Source: Synergistaceae bacterium (lineage in GTDB: Bacteria; Synergistota; Synergistia; Synergistales; Aminobacteriaceae). From it: a stretch of 64,000 nucleotides of DNA. Numbering within the stretch: position 1 is the stretch's first letter; each line of letters starts with the position of its first letter. The position numbers were made by a program, and so were the translations under genes. The notes beneath the pieces are model-generated. The model ran no database searches and had not been told where the DNA came from. It saw nothing but the letters and a program-made list of their open reading frames with translations. Shown here piece by piece: positions 26,186 through 35,830 of this stretch. The stretch covers positions 62,001 to 126,000 of the forward strand of contig JAFSWZ010000010.1 of NCBI GenBank assembly GCA_017450125.1, in the 5' to 3' direction.

Positions 26186-27086
26186 GAGCGGCTTTGTGAT
26201 GATAAGCGTCCTTATCCTCTGCAGTATATTAATCTCGTGCGCAACAGCATTCACGTGGTTTGTGAGGACGCAGGCGCGCAGTGTCGGTGGAGGACGCAGG
26301 CTCATAGAGATACGGTCAATGGCGGAAACCCTCGCGCAAGCCGTCATCAGCGTAACGAGCGAGATGAGCAGCCACACGGAGGCGGACAATCCGTCCCAGA
26401 AGTGGTATCAGCCGATAATTCTGCCGTTCGGTTCGGAGGGGGGATCGCTCGGCCTTTGGGCAGTTCAGGTAACGCCTCTTGACGACAAGATACCCATACG
26501 CACGATGTTTCTCCCCGACGGAGACACTTTGCGCCGCGAACTGTCTGATGTGTGGGAGAAGCTGTGGGAAACTCTCGGACACCGTGAGCTTGAACAGTTA
26601 TTGCTCGACTTCATGGACAAGAACGACAAGCCCAGAGTAGGCAGCGCAGAGCGCGACTGGTACATCAACCGTCCGCCCTACGACATGAGCGAGCTTCTGA
26701 TTCTGAGCGCGGACATCTCGCCATCACTGCTGAACGCCATCGAGGAGTACTGCACTATCTACGGAGACAGCCAGATCAACCTCAACACTGCGCCCGTGCA
26801 CGTTATGGAGCTGCTGCCCGGCCTTGATACAAACGGACTTGCGCAGAGAATCGCGCAGATTAGGCAGGAAGAGCCTCTGACCTCACTTAACGACGTTCAG
26901 CGCATACCCGGAGCCGGCCCAAAGACCTCGACACAGCTGACGAACATTGCTGCCTTCAAGAGCCGCTACTTCCTGCTGAAGATAGACACGCTGGAGAGCC
27001 TCTCGGGCAGAGAGGACGGCGGGACATCATTCCGAATAATCTTTGACATCACGACGAGAAGCATAGTGAGATGGGAGGAATCATGA
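26154..27086 (+). CDS. gspK: Minor pseudopilin, GspK-like
   Basis: 310 residues. GspK caps the pseudopilus tip together with I and J. A hydrophobic N-terminal helix (13-35) lacks the usual Glu at +5 (Phe-Val-Met-Ile-Ser), a known trait of GspK. The body has Ile-Asn-Leu-Asn-Thr-Ala-Pro near 205, and helix-hairpin-helix-like segments with Ile-Pro-Gly-Ala-Gly-Pro-Lys, both standard for GspK. Overlaps gspJ by 32 bases and gspL by four (ATGA). Confidence 0.85.
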   Translation: MSYHVQSRFRKSGFVMISVLILCSILISCATAFTWFVRTQARSVGGGRRLIEIRSMAETLAQAVISVTSEMSSHTEADNPSQKWYQPIILPFGSEGGSLGLWAVQVTPLDDKIPIRTMFLPDGDTLRRELSDVWEKLWETLGHRELEQLLLDFMDKNDKPRVGSAERDWYINRPPYDMSELLILSADISPSLLNAIEEYCTIYGDSQINLNTAPVHVMELLPGLDTNGLAQRIAQIRQEEPLTSLNDVQRIPGAGPKTSTQLTNIAAFKSRYFLLKIDTLESLSGREDGGTSFRIIFDITTRSIVRWEES

Positions 27087-28303
27087 AGCTAGACGAAATA
27101 CTTGCAGGCCTCAGGACTCGTTTGACGCGCAATAAATCTGGTGAAACATTCCGTTCAACGACGTTCCTGCGGCTGGCTGAGGACAGTGAAGAGCCTGCGA
27201 CAGTGAGGACGGGCAACGGCAGGGACAGCATAATTCTCGCACCCATGAGGTCATTGTCCGTCGAGGGGTTCGAGTTTCCGTTCTCCTCGCCCTCGAAGAT
27301 AGCGGCATCCCTGCGCCTCAAGGTCATGCCGTTCGGTTCTGCGGGAAGTGTTGAGCTGTTCCCCGTGATAACCCTGCGCAAGGGGCGCGCCGCAGAAGGT
27401 ATAGTGTGGTACGCGTCTCCTGCTGAGCTGAACATTCCGGCTTCGGGGACGGTGAAGGTGTGGCCTGCTCCGATGCCGTTCGTTTCATGCTTGGCCGAAT
27501 TTGGCGGCAGCGGAGTAACGATGTGGATGGACGAGAAGAACATCTGCTCCATCTTGTGGCAGTCGAATAAGCCCGTACTTTACCGCTGGCACAGCAACTC
27601 CGGCGAAGCCTCTTCCGTCAAAGAATTAGCATGGTATGAGGCGTACTGCACAGCCCGAGAGCTCGACAGGGGCGGCACCTTCGTGATTAATGGTTCTGCC
27701 ATCGAGGAGACTGACGAAGACTTTGCCGACATTGTCGCGGAGAGTGTGAAGACATGCCCGTGGATGAAGGACGTGAACCTCTCGCGTACAGCTCTTGAGG
27801 GAGCGCGGGATCTAGAACGCATCGTCAGGGTGAGCACGCGTGCGGCAGTGTGGCTTCTTGTGCTTGGGGCAGGAGTGCTCGGAGCTGGCCTTCTGCGGCG
27901 TTATCAGGTGCAGAGCCAGATAGACGCACTCAGGACACGCAGCGAGAACTACTACCGCCAGACATTTGACCCTTCGCGGACAGGACGAATCTCGAATCCC
28001 GTAATGCTTGCACGGGACAAGATAGCCGAACTCTCCGGCACAAGCACAGTCGTTCACCCGCTCGAAGAAGTGCTGGAGAGCTTGGGAGATATATTCGCGT
28101 CGGCAGGAAACTCCGGCGTAACAATAGACGTAATCCGTTACAACAGCGAAGGCATAGACTGCACGGGAACTGCGCCGGATCAGAGCGCGGTGCTGAACTT
28201 CCGCCGTGCATGGGAGGAGAGGGGAAACATGGCACAAGTGGATAACACACAGTTTGTATCAGGGATAGGCTACAGGTTTGATTTGCGTGTGAGGTGGCAA
28301 TAG
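27083..28303 (+). CDS. gspL: Type II secretion platform protein, GspL-like
   Basis: 406 residues. GspL links the ATPase GspE to the inner membrane. An actin-like cytosolic region (about 1-250) is followed by one membrane helix (about 257-274) and a periplasmic ferredoxin-like domain. Identity comes from this architecture and position between gspK and gspM rather than strong motifs. ATG at 27083 has GGGAGG four bases upstream; an earlier ATG (27071) lies upstream of that site. Confidence 0.72.
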   Translation: MKLDEILAGLRTRLTRNKSGETFRSTTFLRLAEDSEEPATVRTGNGRDSIILAPMRSLSVEGFEFPFSSPSKIAASLRLKVMPFGSAGSVELFPVITLRKGRAAEGIVWYASPAELNIPASGTVKVWPAPMPFVSCLAEFGGSGVTMWMDEKNICSILWQSNKPVLYRWHSNSGEASSVKELAWYEAYCTARELDRGGTFVINGSAIEETDEDFADIVAESVKTCPWMKDVNLSRTALEGARDLERIVRVSTRAAVWLLVLGAGVLGAGLLRRYQVQSQIDALRTRSENYYRQTFDPSRTGRISNPVMLARDKIAELSGTSTVVHPLEEVLESLGDIFASAGNSGVTIDVIRYNSEGIDCTGTAPDQSAVLNFRRAWEERGNMAQVDNTQFVSGIGYRFDLRVRWQ

Positions 28304-28804
28304 ATGGCGTTGAACGTAGACCAAGTGATAAGCAGTGCCCGCAGTGTTATGCGCGGAGAGGCGGCGGGGTCAGTAATGTTTCTGGCGGCCGGGCTTCTCG
28401 CGCTGACGGTGTGGACAGGCGTATTGATGGTGAGGAATCTCACGGCACAGAGCCTGAGCACCCTCAGCATTCAGCAGAACCGCCTGAACACTCTTCTGAC
28501 GCTCGGGAACGAGTACAAGTCTCTTGCTCCGCTTGCCCGCAGCACAACAAAAAACGTCGACGTTCCGTCAGTGTTCGCGCAGGTCTCCGAGCGCATGGCA
28601 CTCGGAAGCCGCGTCAACAGAATCACGCCCGACGGTCGGAATCTCTCAGTTGAGGTCAATCGTCTATACGACGAGGAACTGACCGAGCTTCAGCGTCAGC
28701 TCAACGCTTCGGGAGTACGGTTCATCTCCGCCGAGCTCCGTGCTCTTCCGGCCGGGCAGGAACGGCTCTTCACCCTCTCGGCAATCATCGGCCCGATAAG
28801 TTAA
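28304..28804 (+). CDS. gspM: Type II secretion platform protein, GspM-like
   Basis: 166 residues with a short cytosolic part, one membrane helix (about 22-43), a coiled-coil-like stretch and a C-terminal ferredoxin-like domain. This is the GspM/PilO architecture, which pairs with GspL. The ATG immediately follows the gspL stop. Assignment rests on layout and order. Confidence 0.7.
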   Translation: MALNVDQVISSARSVMRGEAAGSVMFLAAGLLALTVWTGVLMVRNLTAQSLSTLSIQQNRLNTLLTLGNEYKSLAPLARSTTKNVDVPSVFAQVSERMALGSRVNRITPDGRNLSVEVNRLYDEELTELQRQLNASGVRFISAELRALPAGQERLFTLSAIIGPIS

Positions 28805-28810
28805 CTCATC

Positions 28811-29386
28811 ATGAAACGTATCTCTGTGAAAATCGCAAAAATTCTGTTGTTCACGGTATGTTTTGCCGCCGCGTTCTGGTACTTCTTGGACTGGCAAAGC
28901 ATCGGAACTTTCCTGCTTACCAACGCATCATCCTACGCCTCGCGCAACGGCACGCGAATCACCTTCTCGGGCGTTTCCGGGACAGACAGCGGCTTCACGG
29001 TACACAACCTGTCCGTGAACGGAAGAGTGAGCTTCACCTTCTCGTCGCTGACGATAACTCCGCGCATAATCGCCAGCATCGCCAACCTGAGCCTTGTTGC
29101 TGATCTGGCCTTCAATGATGCCAATGTACGCTTCGGGCAGACCCTGAACTTCGGGAACGGCGGAATGACGGGATTTGCGCGCCCTTCTTCCGTGCACGTG
29201 GAGAATTTGCGCACAAACGGTGATTTCTCCGTTTCCGGGACAATAACGTACGACGTGTCAACGGGGAGGATTGCCCGTGCTTCTGCGCGCCTGAACATGC
29301 CGCCGCAATGGCAGGAGAACATCTCGCTTCTTCAGGGTTATCTGCCTATCGTGCGCGAAGGAGATAACTGGTACTTAAGGAGGTAA
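28811..29386 (+). CDS. gspN: Type II secretion protein, GspN-like
   Basis: 191 residues with one N-terminal membrane helix (about 8-27) and a Ser/Thr/Asn-rich beta domain with repeated Leu-X-Val and Val-X-Leu strands, like the AsmA-related fold of GspN. GspN is an optional component whose role is unclear. Position between M- and C-like genes supports the call; it could also be an unrelated periplasmic anchor. Confidence 0.6.
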   Translation: MKRISVKIAKILLFTVCFAAAFWYFLDWQSIGTFLLTNASSYASRNGTRITFSGVSGTDSGFTVHNLSVNGRVSFTFSSLTITPRIIASIANLSLVADLAFNDANVRFGQTLNFGNGGMTGFARPSSVHVENLRTNGDFSVSGTITYDVSTGRIARASARLNMPPQWQENISLLQGYLPIVREGDNWYLRR

Positions 29387-29390
29387 ATCA

Positions 29391-30281
29391 ATGGACAACA
29401 TACGGGACAAAGTATCACTGTGGAGCTTTGTGCTCTGTGCGATAGCCGGGCTGTCGGTCGGCTACATGGCTTCGACGCTGGGGAGTTTCGCTCTCTCCTA
29501 CTTTTCGCCGTCCGCTGGAATAGCTGATGCCTCAGTCTCGGGCACGCAGGCCTCTGGTTCATCGTCATCACGTTCAGTGAACTTGTCGTCGTTCCTTGCG
29601 TCAAACCCGTTCCACGTGTCATCGCGGAAGCCTCCCGAGCCGGTGAAGGTGGAAGAGCCTGCCGAGCCTGCACCTGCCGAGCCTGCACCGCTTGAAGCAA
29701 TATTGCGCGGGACATTTCCGGGTATCGGTGCGTGGCTTGAGCATGATGGCAACATGGAGCTTGTGCTTGTGGGCAATAACCTCGACCGCTGGCGTTTGAC
29801 CTCAGTGAACTACGACAGCGTTACTTTCCGGCGCGGCCGTGAACGCAAAACCTTCTACCTCACGTACGGGCCGACAGTTGCGGCGACACCGACACCGCCT
29901 CCTGCTCCTCCTGCACCCAAGCGAGCTGCAGCGCGCAAGAACACCGGCGACGTTCAGGAAGCGACAGAACAGTCAGAGGGAGCTATTTCCGCAGAGCTGG
30001 TGAACTCCCTCGTACAGAATCCCTTCGACGAACTTAAGCGCATACGTCTTCGTCCCAACGACAAGGAAGGCGGCCTCGAGGTTCAGTGGATTCAGAATGA
30101 CAGCATACTGCGGCAGCTCGGCGTACGTCGCGGGGATGTGATACGCTCGGTGAACGGCATTCCTTTCACGAACATGGGAGACATCGCCAACTCGATAAAC
30201 TCTCTCATGAACAGTGAACGCTTTGACGTTGAGGTAACGCGCGGCGGAAAGAATACTCCGTTGCGTTACGTGGTGAAGTGA
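29391..30281 (+). CDS. gspC: Type II secretion inner-membrane protein GspC with PDZ domain
   Basis: 296 residues. One membrane helix (about 12-38), a Ser/Pro-rich linker, the homology region (about 100-160, which contacts the secretin in known systems), a Pro/Ala/Lys linker, and a C-terminal PDZ domain (about 220-296) with Gly-Val-Arg-Arg-Gly-Asp-Val-Ile and Val-Asn-Gly-Ile. AAGGAGG precedes the ATG. GspC normally joins the inner platform to GspD. Confidence 0.85.
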   Translation: MDNIRDKVSLWSFVLCAIAGLSVGYMASTLGSFALSYFSPSAGIADASVSGTQASGSSSSRSVNLSSFLASNPFHVSSRKPPEPVKVEEPAEPAPAEPAPLEAILRGTFPGIGAWLEHDGNMELVLVGNNLDRWRLTSVNYDSVTFRRGRERKTFYLTYGPTVAATPTPPPAPPAPKRAAARKNTGDVQEATEQSEGAISAELVNSLVQNPFDELKRIRLRPNDKEGGLEVQWIQNDSILRQLGVRRGDVIRSVNGIPFTNMGDIANSINSLMNSERFDVEVTRGGKNTPLRYVVK

Positions 30282-30625
30282 TGCGCCGTTGCGGGTTTAC
30301 GCTCCTTGAGGTTCTGGTTGCGACAGCGATAGCCGGTCTCTCGATAACTGCGGGCTTCAGGCTCATCGCGATGTCCTATAGCACTCTTGAGCGAGTGGAG
30401 CAGGAACGACGCATGACTGAGGCCGCAAGCCGTATCTGGCTGAGGTTCAGGACAGACCCCGACACTCCGTCGAGCGGGACGGACGAGGACTTGTCGGTTC
30501 AATGGGAGGCGCGGGAAATGTCGGTGCCTCTCGCGTCGCTGGGAGAGGACTTCGAGTTCCGTTACAGGCGCGTAACAATCAGGGATGAGACGGGAAGTGA
30601 GGCATACATATATGTTTCTCCGTAA
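30281..30625 (+). CDS. gspI: Minor pseudopilin, GspI-like
   Basis: 114 residues, beginning Arg-Arg-Cys-Gly-Phe-Thr-Leu-Leu-Glu-Val-Leu-Val with peptidase site and Glu at +5, followed by a hydrophobic helix. Small size and the Leu-Leu-Glu-Val-Leu-Val-Ala segment suggest GspI. The ATG overlaps the gspC stop by one base (TGATG). Confidence 0.72.
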   Translation: MRRCGFTLLEVLVATAIAGLSITAGFRLIAMSYSTLERVEQERRMTEAASRIWLRFRTDPDTPSSGTDEDLSVQWEAREMSVPLASLGEDFEFRYRRVTIRDETGSEAYIYVSP

Positions 30626-30686
30626 ATGATATTATGTAGTATTATAGTTGCACGCAAGATGTAAAGTATTAGGGGGAACGGAAATC

Positions 30687-32717
30687 TTGTACTTCAAGAC
30701 CTGTGTAATGGCAATAATGCTGTGCTTAAGTTTTCTGTCCGGGGCACAAGGGGCATCTCCCCCGCCGGAGCAGACCGAGATGACAGCAGAAGAAGAAAAA
30801 GCATTGATGGACATGGCAAAGGCTTACCGGCAGAGCGGAATGGTACAGTTCAACTTCAAGGACATGGATCTCGTGAGGTTCATGCGGTTCATGTCGGAGA
30901 TACTGAACGAGAACATCATAGTCCCTCCCAACATCAACAGCAAGATAACGATAGTTTCACCGCATCCCGTAACGATACCAGAGAGCCGCGAGATAATGCT
31001 GTCGACGCTTCAGATGTACAATCTCTCCCTGCAGAACATGGGAGCTTATTCTGTTGTACGTCAGGGAGGCTTCAGCCCTTCGCCGAACGTTAATCGCGGC
31101 CGTACCGGTCCGAACTTCGGGGAAGAGACGGTAACGTACATTGTGCCGCTGGACTACATAACGCTGGAGAGCATAGTTCCAGCGATTCAGCAGTCATTTG
31201 GTTCTGCGCTGATAGTGCTTCCCGTCGGCAACGGCAAGGACATTCTCCTTCAGGGACGGGCAACGGATGTCCGCAAGGGAGTTGACTTGATCCGCAAGAT
31301 GGACACGCCTTCAAGCGCGCGTTTAAGCCGGACGTACGAGATAAAGTACGCAGACCCCGCTGTAGTGGCAGGCCAGCTCAATGCAGTCGCCGGAGCTCAA
31401 GGGCCTCTGCAGGGACTTACGGCGATAGCTGATGCTCCGAGCAAAAAGGTAATCGTCGTGGGTTCGCGGAGTGCGATAGACAAGGCCACCGCGATAATCC
31501 GTGATCTTGATGTGGACAGCAAGATAGGCGACTTCCACATCTACAAGCTGAAGAACATCGACGCGACAGCTGCGGCGGAACAGGTCGGCAGGGTGCTCGC
31601 CACAACAACAACGATGCTCGGCCCGGACGCGGCACGTTTTCCCGCAACAGTTGTCCCGGACACCGCAACGAACAGCCTGATATTCGCGGCGACGCAGAGG
31701 CAGTTTGACGCGCTGAAACCGATTCTCGACACGATTGACGTTCAGCCCAAGCAGATACTGTTGCGCGGCTTCATCGCAGAAATCAACGTGTCTAACCTCG
31801 AGAACAACGGCATCGACTGGAACATGATAGGCGGCCAGATGTGGGATGACCTTCTGCTGGGCGGCAATATGTCTCTCGGAGAAAGTTCCGTGCCCTCTAC
31901 GTTCGTTACGTGGTTCAACGACATGACGAAGGAACAGCGCATAGAGTACGACATTCACGGCAACGCATATCAGACTACGGTTACGAAACCGATGGCGTTG
32001 ATGTACGCGACGATAGACCTGCTGAAACGCTACAACGCGGTGAACGTCCTCTCAGTTCCGCGCCTCATGTGCACCGACAACAAGGAGAGCAGCTTCAAGG
32101 TAGGCCAGGTTATTCCCGTGCTCAAGGGAGCTACTTCCGACCTGAGCAACCCTTCGGCAGTCCAGAGCAACTACGACTACAAGGACACGGGTCTCACCCT
32201 CACGGTAACGCCTCACATCAGGAGCGGCAACCTCGTAACGTTGGACATCAAGCAGACGACGGAAGATGTTATGACTCCTGCCGGAGTTCCCACGCCGATA
32301 ACCTCGAAGCGCGAGGTAACCACATCGGTTGTTGTGGGCGACGGCGAGACGGTAATACTCGGCGGCATGATCAAGGAGACGGAAACCTCAATGAAGCGCA
32401 AAGTTCCCGGCCTCGCGTACATCCCGTTAATCGGAGGGCTGTTCCAGAAGATAAGCAAGGAGAAGCAGAAGGTAGACTTCGTTATCTTCCTGACCCCGCA
32501 GATAATCGAGAGCCCAGAAGAAATGCGCGGAGCTACTATGCGTGCCTCTGGCTTCACGAACCGTTTCGTGTCGCCCGACGTGAAGGAACTGAACATGTCG
32601 GACTTGATGCCGGCCTACGCGCGTAGTGATCTGCTGAGCGTGGATGTGAGTCCTGTCGAGGCGGACATTGACGTGAGGTTCAGGGAGCTGTACCAGAAGA
32701 GCCTTAGGAGGAAGTAA
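30687..32717 (+). CDS. gspD: Type II secretion outer-membrane secretin GspD
   Basis: About 676 residues. The likely start is TTG at 30687, with AGGGGG ten bases upstream and an n-region plus signal peptide ending Gly-Ala-Gln-Gly-Ala-Ser; an ATG at 30708 would lose the n-region. N0 (from about 55) and N1-N3 domains precede the secretin domain (about 390-600) with Val-Pro-Gly-Leu-Ala-Tyr-Ile-Pro-Leu-Ile-Gly-Gly-Leu-Phe. It forms the outer-membrane pore. No pilotin-type signal is recognised. The gspE start overlaps its stop (TAATG). Confidence 0.95.
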   Translation: MYFKTCVMAIMLCLSFLSGAQGASPPPEQTEMTAEEEKALMDMAKAYRQSGMVQFNFKDMDLVRFMRFMSEILNENIIVPPNINSKITIVSPHPVTIPESREIMLSTLQMYNLSLQNMGAYSVVRQGGFSPSPNVNRGRTGPNFGEETVTYIVPLDYITLESIVPAIQQSFGSALIVLPVGNGKDILLQGRATDVRKGVDLIRKMDTPSSARLSRTYEIKYADPAVVAGQLNAVAGAQGPLQGLTAIADAPSKKVIVVGSRSAIDKATAIIRDLDVDSKIGDFHIYKLKNIDATAAAEQVGRVLATTTTMLGPDAARFPATVVPDTATNSLIFAATQRQFDALKPILDTIDVQPKQILLRGFIAEINVSNLENNGIDWNMIGGQMWDDLLLGGNMSLGESSVPSTFVTWFNDMTKEQRIEYDIHGNAYQTTVTKPMALMYATIDLLKRYNAVNVLSVPRLMCTDNKESSFKVGQVIPVLKGATSDLSNPSAVQSNYDYKDTGLTLTVTPHIRSGNLVTLDIKQTTEDVMTPAGVPTPITSKREVTTSVVVGDGETVILGGMIKETETSMKRKVPGLAYIPLIGGLFQKISKEKQKVDFVIFLTPQIIESPEEMRGATMRASGFTNRFVSPDVKELNMSDLMPAYARSDLLSVDVSPVEADIDVRFRELYQKSLRRK

Positions 32718-34219
32718 TGCCGGAGGAACAGACAAGTACATTACAGCCCCTGCCCGACGCAAAAGAAGTCAGCGCGCTCTTGCCTGAGGGCTTCGGACTG
32801 GACATTCTGAGGCAGTCGAGGATAGTTCCCCTGCGTGTTGAGGACGGAATGTTAATCGTCGGAGCAGTGGACTACGAGGCGTGGGGGAAAGCCCAGATGC
32901 TCGGAGTTGCGCTGGGTTACCCGATAGACCTCGAGCTACGGGACGAGAAGGAGATCGGAGACCTGATTCACACGCTCTACGACCTCAGAAGCGTTGCGGC
33001 GGACGAGGCGGCCAAGAACATCGAGGGCATTGACGACATCGACGACCTCACGCGTGAAGACATCCTCAGCGACAGCGTTGACGTTCCCGTAATACGTCTG
33101 GTGAACGGACTGTTCGTTGATGCTCTGAAGCAGAGGGCGACGGATATTCACGTAGAGCCGTATGAAGACGAGGTGCTGATACGTTTCAGGATAGACGGAG
33201 TTCTGCAGGACAGGCTGAGGCTTCCGCGTTCGAACCAAGCACCCTTAACGAGCCGCATAAAGGTTATGTCGCGAATGGACATCGCCGAACACATGGCACC
33301 GCAGGACGGCAGAATCGGCATTACGCTCGGGGACAGAGCAGTTGACGTGCGCGTCGGCCTCGTTCCCACACAGTACGGCGAACGTATAGCGATGCGCCTT
33401 CTGGACAAGGGAGGCGGGCTTCTCACGCTTGCTGACTTGGGCATGGAGGAACGCGAGCGCGGAATCATGAACGAGCTTATTCATCACCCGCACGGAATGA
33501 TACTGTTCACCGGCCCTACAGGTTCAGGAAAGTCGACGAGCCTTTACGCAATCCTTCAGGAGCTTGCTTCACCAGACGTGAACATCATCACGGTAGAAGA
33601 CCCGGTAGAATATGCGTTGCCCGGAGTGTCGCAGATTCAGGTGAACGAGAAAGCAGGGGTAACCTTTGCGGCGGCGTTGCGCTCAATCCTGCGTCAAGAC
33701 CCTGATATAGTGATGATCGGAGAGATGCGCGACTTCGAGACTGCACACATCGGAGTTCAGGCCTCGCTGACGGGACACCTCGTGCTTTCGACTCTTCACA
33801 CGAACGACAGCATAAGCGCGATAATCCGTCTCGTCGACATGGGAATAGAGCCGTACTTGGCCGCATCCTGCATGATAGGAACGGTTGCCCAGAGGCTGGC
33901 ACGCCGTTTGTGCCCGAAATGCCGCCGCGAGATAACTCCTCCGTCAATGATGGCCAAGCAGGGACTTACCCGCGCCTTCGAGCCCGTAGGATGCAGTGAG
34001 TGCCACAATACGGGGTATAAAGGCCGTGTGGGTCTCTATGAGCAGTTTGTCATCAACGAGGAGATTCAGGAAGCGTTCGTTGGCGGAGCACCGGCAAGCA
34101 AACTCCGTGAGATTGCGCGGAAGTCAGGCTTCAAGACGTTGTGGGAGATAGGCTTGTCGGCTGTGCAGTCCGGCCTCACTTCTCCTGACGAACTTGCACG
34201 CGTGGCAGGGGAGGATTAA
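32717..34219 (+). CDS. gspE: Type II secretion ATPase GspE
   Basis: 500 residues. Cytosolic hexameric ATPase that drives pseudopilus assembly. N-terminal MshEN-like domain, then Walker A Gly-Pro-Thr-Gly-Ser-Gly-Lys-Ser-Thr near residue 266, Asp box with Glu-Asp-Pro-Val-Glu-Tyr, Walker B Ile-Val-Met-Ile-Gly-Glu-Met-Arg-Asp, His box, and a four-cysteine zinc module (Cys-Pro-Lys-Cys and Cys-Ser-Glu-Cys) near 395-430. Confidence 0.96.
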   Translation: MPEEQTSTLQPLPDAKEVSALLPEGFGLDILRQSRIVPLRVEDGMLIVGAVDYEAWGKAQMLGVALGYPIDLELRDEKEIGDLIHTLYDLRSVAADEAAKNIEGIDDIDDLTREDILSDSVDVPVIRLVNGLFVDALKQRATDIHVEPYEDEVLIRFRIDGVLQDRLRLPRSNQAPLTSRIKVMSRMDIAEHMAPQDGRIGITLGDRAVDVRVGLVPTQYGERIAMRLLDKGGGLLTLADLGMEERERGIMNELIHHPHGMILFTGPTGSGKSTSLYAILQELASPDVNIITVEDPVEYALPGVSQIQVNEKAGVTFAAALRSILRQDPDIVMIGEMRDFETAHIGVQASLTGHLVLSTLHTNDSISAIIRLVDMGIEPYLAASCMIGTVAQRLARRLCPKCRREITPPSMMAKQGLTRAFEPVGCSECHNTGYKGRVGLYEQFVINEEIQEAFVGGAPASKLREIARKSGFKTLWEIGLSAVQSGLTSPDELARVAGED

Positions 34220-34222
34220 GGG

Positions 34223-35377
34223 ATGCCGTATTTCTCGTACACCGGCTACGACGCTAAGGGCAAGAGCACGAAAGGCACGGTTGAAGCTCCGTCGTCAATT
34301 CAGGCTGTTGACCGTCTGACCGAACGCGGAATAGTTGTCGTTGACGTGAAGCTCGCGGAAGAGAAGAAGGGCGGCAAGGTCAAGATAAAGCTCCTTCCTC
34401 TGGAACAGCACATCTTCTTCTGCCGCTCGTTGTCGTCGTACCTGAAGTCCGGGCTTCCGCTGGCTGACAGCCTCCGCATAATGTCGAAGCAAACTCACGA
34501 CAAGATAATGAAGCCGGTAATGGAGAAGCTCCTTGCGGAAGTTGAGGGAGGCCGGAAGTTCCACACGGCATTGTCGGAGAGCGGGGCATTCCGTGAGAGC
34601 TTGTGGCGTGTCGCAGAATCCGGCGAGCAGTCAGGGACGTTAATATCAGTGCTCAACGAGGCGGCTGATGAGTTCAAGCTGGAGGACGACCTGCGGCGCA
34701 AGATACACGGAGCAATGACGTACCCCATCGTTATGGCGGTCGTGGGAGTTGGGGTTGTGGCATTCATGCTGACGTACGTTGTCCCGAAAATCTCTGAGCT
34801 CTTCGAGGACATGCACCAGACCTTGCCCTTGCCGACACGAATCCTCATAGGCGCGTCGAACTTCCTCAGCAACTGGGGGCTGTATCTTCTGCTGGCGATT
34901 CTGATCTTCTTTGCGTGGATGAAGAGGACGGGCAGGAGCATACAGATGCCGTTCATGAAGGGTATAACGGAACAGCTGAACCTCGCGCTCGTGATGTCTC
35001 ACCTCAGCACCTTGCTGAACTCAGGAATACCGCTCGTGCAGGCACTGCGGATGGCTTCGTCGATGGACGTTCAGCAGCAGAGATGGATTGACGCGGCGGA
35101 GATGGTGAAGGCAGGGCACAGGTTCGACAGAGCCCTCGAGAAGATAGGCCTTCCTGAAGAGAACGTCGCAGTTGTGCGCGTCGGAGAGATGGGCGGAGAC
35201 TTGGCCGGAGCGTTGACGAATGTGTCAATGCAGTCGCGCGAGATAGCACAGTCCCGCATGGAAAAACTTTCTACGCTGATGGAGCCGATAATGGTACTGG
35301 CACTTGGTTTCAGCGTAGGGTTCATAGTACTGGCGATACTAACGCCGGTGTTCAACTTAGCCGGAATAGTAAGATAA
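34223..35377 (+). CDS. gspF: Type II secretion inner-membrane platform protein GspF
   Basis: 384 residues with two GspF domains (about 55-180 and 260-380) and three membrane helices near 160-185, 215-232 and 355-378. The Phe-Cys-Arg-Ser-Leu-Ser-Ser-Tyr-Leu-Lys-Ser-Gly-Leu-Pro-Leu segment is characteristic. It forms the core on which pseudopilins are assembled. Confidence 0.95.
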   Translation: MPYFSYTGYDAKGKSTKGTVEAPSSIQAVDRLTERGIVVVDVKLAEEKKGGKVKIKLLPLEQHIFFCRSLSSYLKSGLPLADSLRIMSKQTHDKIMKPVMEKLLAEVEGGRKFHTALSESGAFRESLWRVAESGEQSGTLISVLNEAADEFKLEDDLRRKIHGAMTYPIVMAVVGVGVVAFMLTYVVPKISELFEDMHQTLPLPTRILIGASNFLSNWGLYLLLAILIFFAWMKRTGRSIQMPFMKGITEQLNLALVMSHLSTLLNSGIPLVQALRMASSMDVQQQRWIDAAEMVKAGHRFDRALEKIGLPEENVAVVRVGEMGGDLAGALTNVSMQSREIAQSRMEKLSTLMEPIMVLALGFSVGFIVLAILTPVFNLAGIVR

Positions 35378-35395
35378 ACACAAGGAGGCAGAACA

Positions 35396-35830
35396 ATGAA
35401 GGACAAGAAGAAGGTATTTGTGAAGCGCAAGGGATTCACCCTCATCGAAATCATGGTGGTCGTGGTCATACTGGGACTGCTTTCGGCTCTGGTAGTGCCC
35501 AACATCAGCTCCAACGTCTCGGAGGCACAGCGTACCGCAACACGTACCCAGATAAGCCAGATTGAGCAGGCACTCGAGAAGTACCACCTCGACAACGGGT
35601 TCTACCCCTCGACACAGCAGGGGCTTGATGCACTTGTTAATGCTCCGAGCACAACACCAGTCCCGAGAAAGTACGCAGAAGGCGGCTACATGAAGAAAGT
35701 TCCTGAGGACTCGTGGGGCAACCCCTACGTGTACCGCAACAACAACGGCCGCATAACCATCACGAGCTACGGACCTGACGGCGAAGAAGGCGGAGAAGGA
35801 GTCAACGCGGACATCACGAACTATGACTAG
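35396..35830 (+). CDS. gspG: Major pseudopilin GspG
   Basis: 144 residues. Prepilin site Lys-Arg-Lys-Gly-Phe-Thr-Leu-Ile-Glu-Ile-Met-Val, long hydrophobic helix, and the GspG-specific C-terminus: Tyr-His-Leu-Asp-Asn-Gly-Phe-Tyr-Pro-Ser-Thr-Gln-Gln-Gly-Leu, then Asp-Ser-Trp-Gly-Asn-Pro-Tyr and Tyr-Gly-Pro-Asp-Gly-Glu-Glu-Gly-Gly (calcium-binding loop). CACAAGGAGG lies upstream of the ATG. Confidence 0.96.
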   Translation: MKDKKKVFVKRKGFTLIEIMVVVVILGLLSALVVPNISSNVSEAQRTATRTQISQIEQALEKYHLDNGFYPSTQQGLDALVNAPSTTPVPRKYAEGGYMKKVPEDSWGNPYVYRNNNGRITITSYGPDGEEGGEGVNADITNYD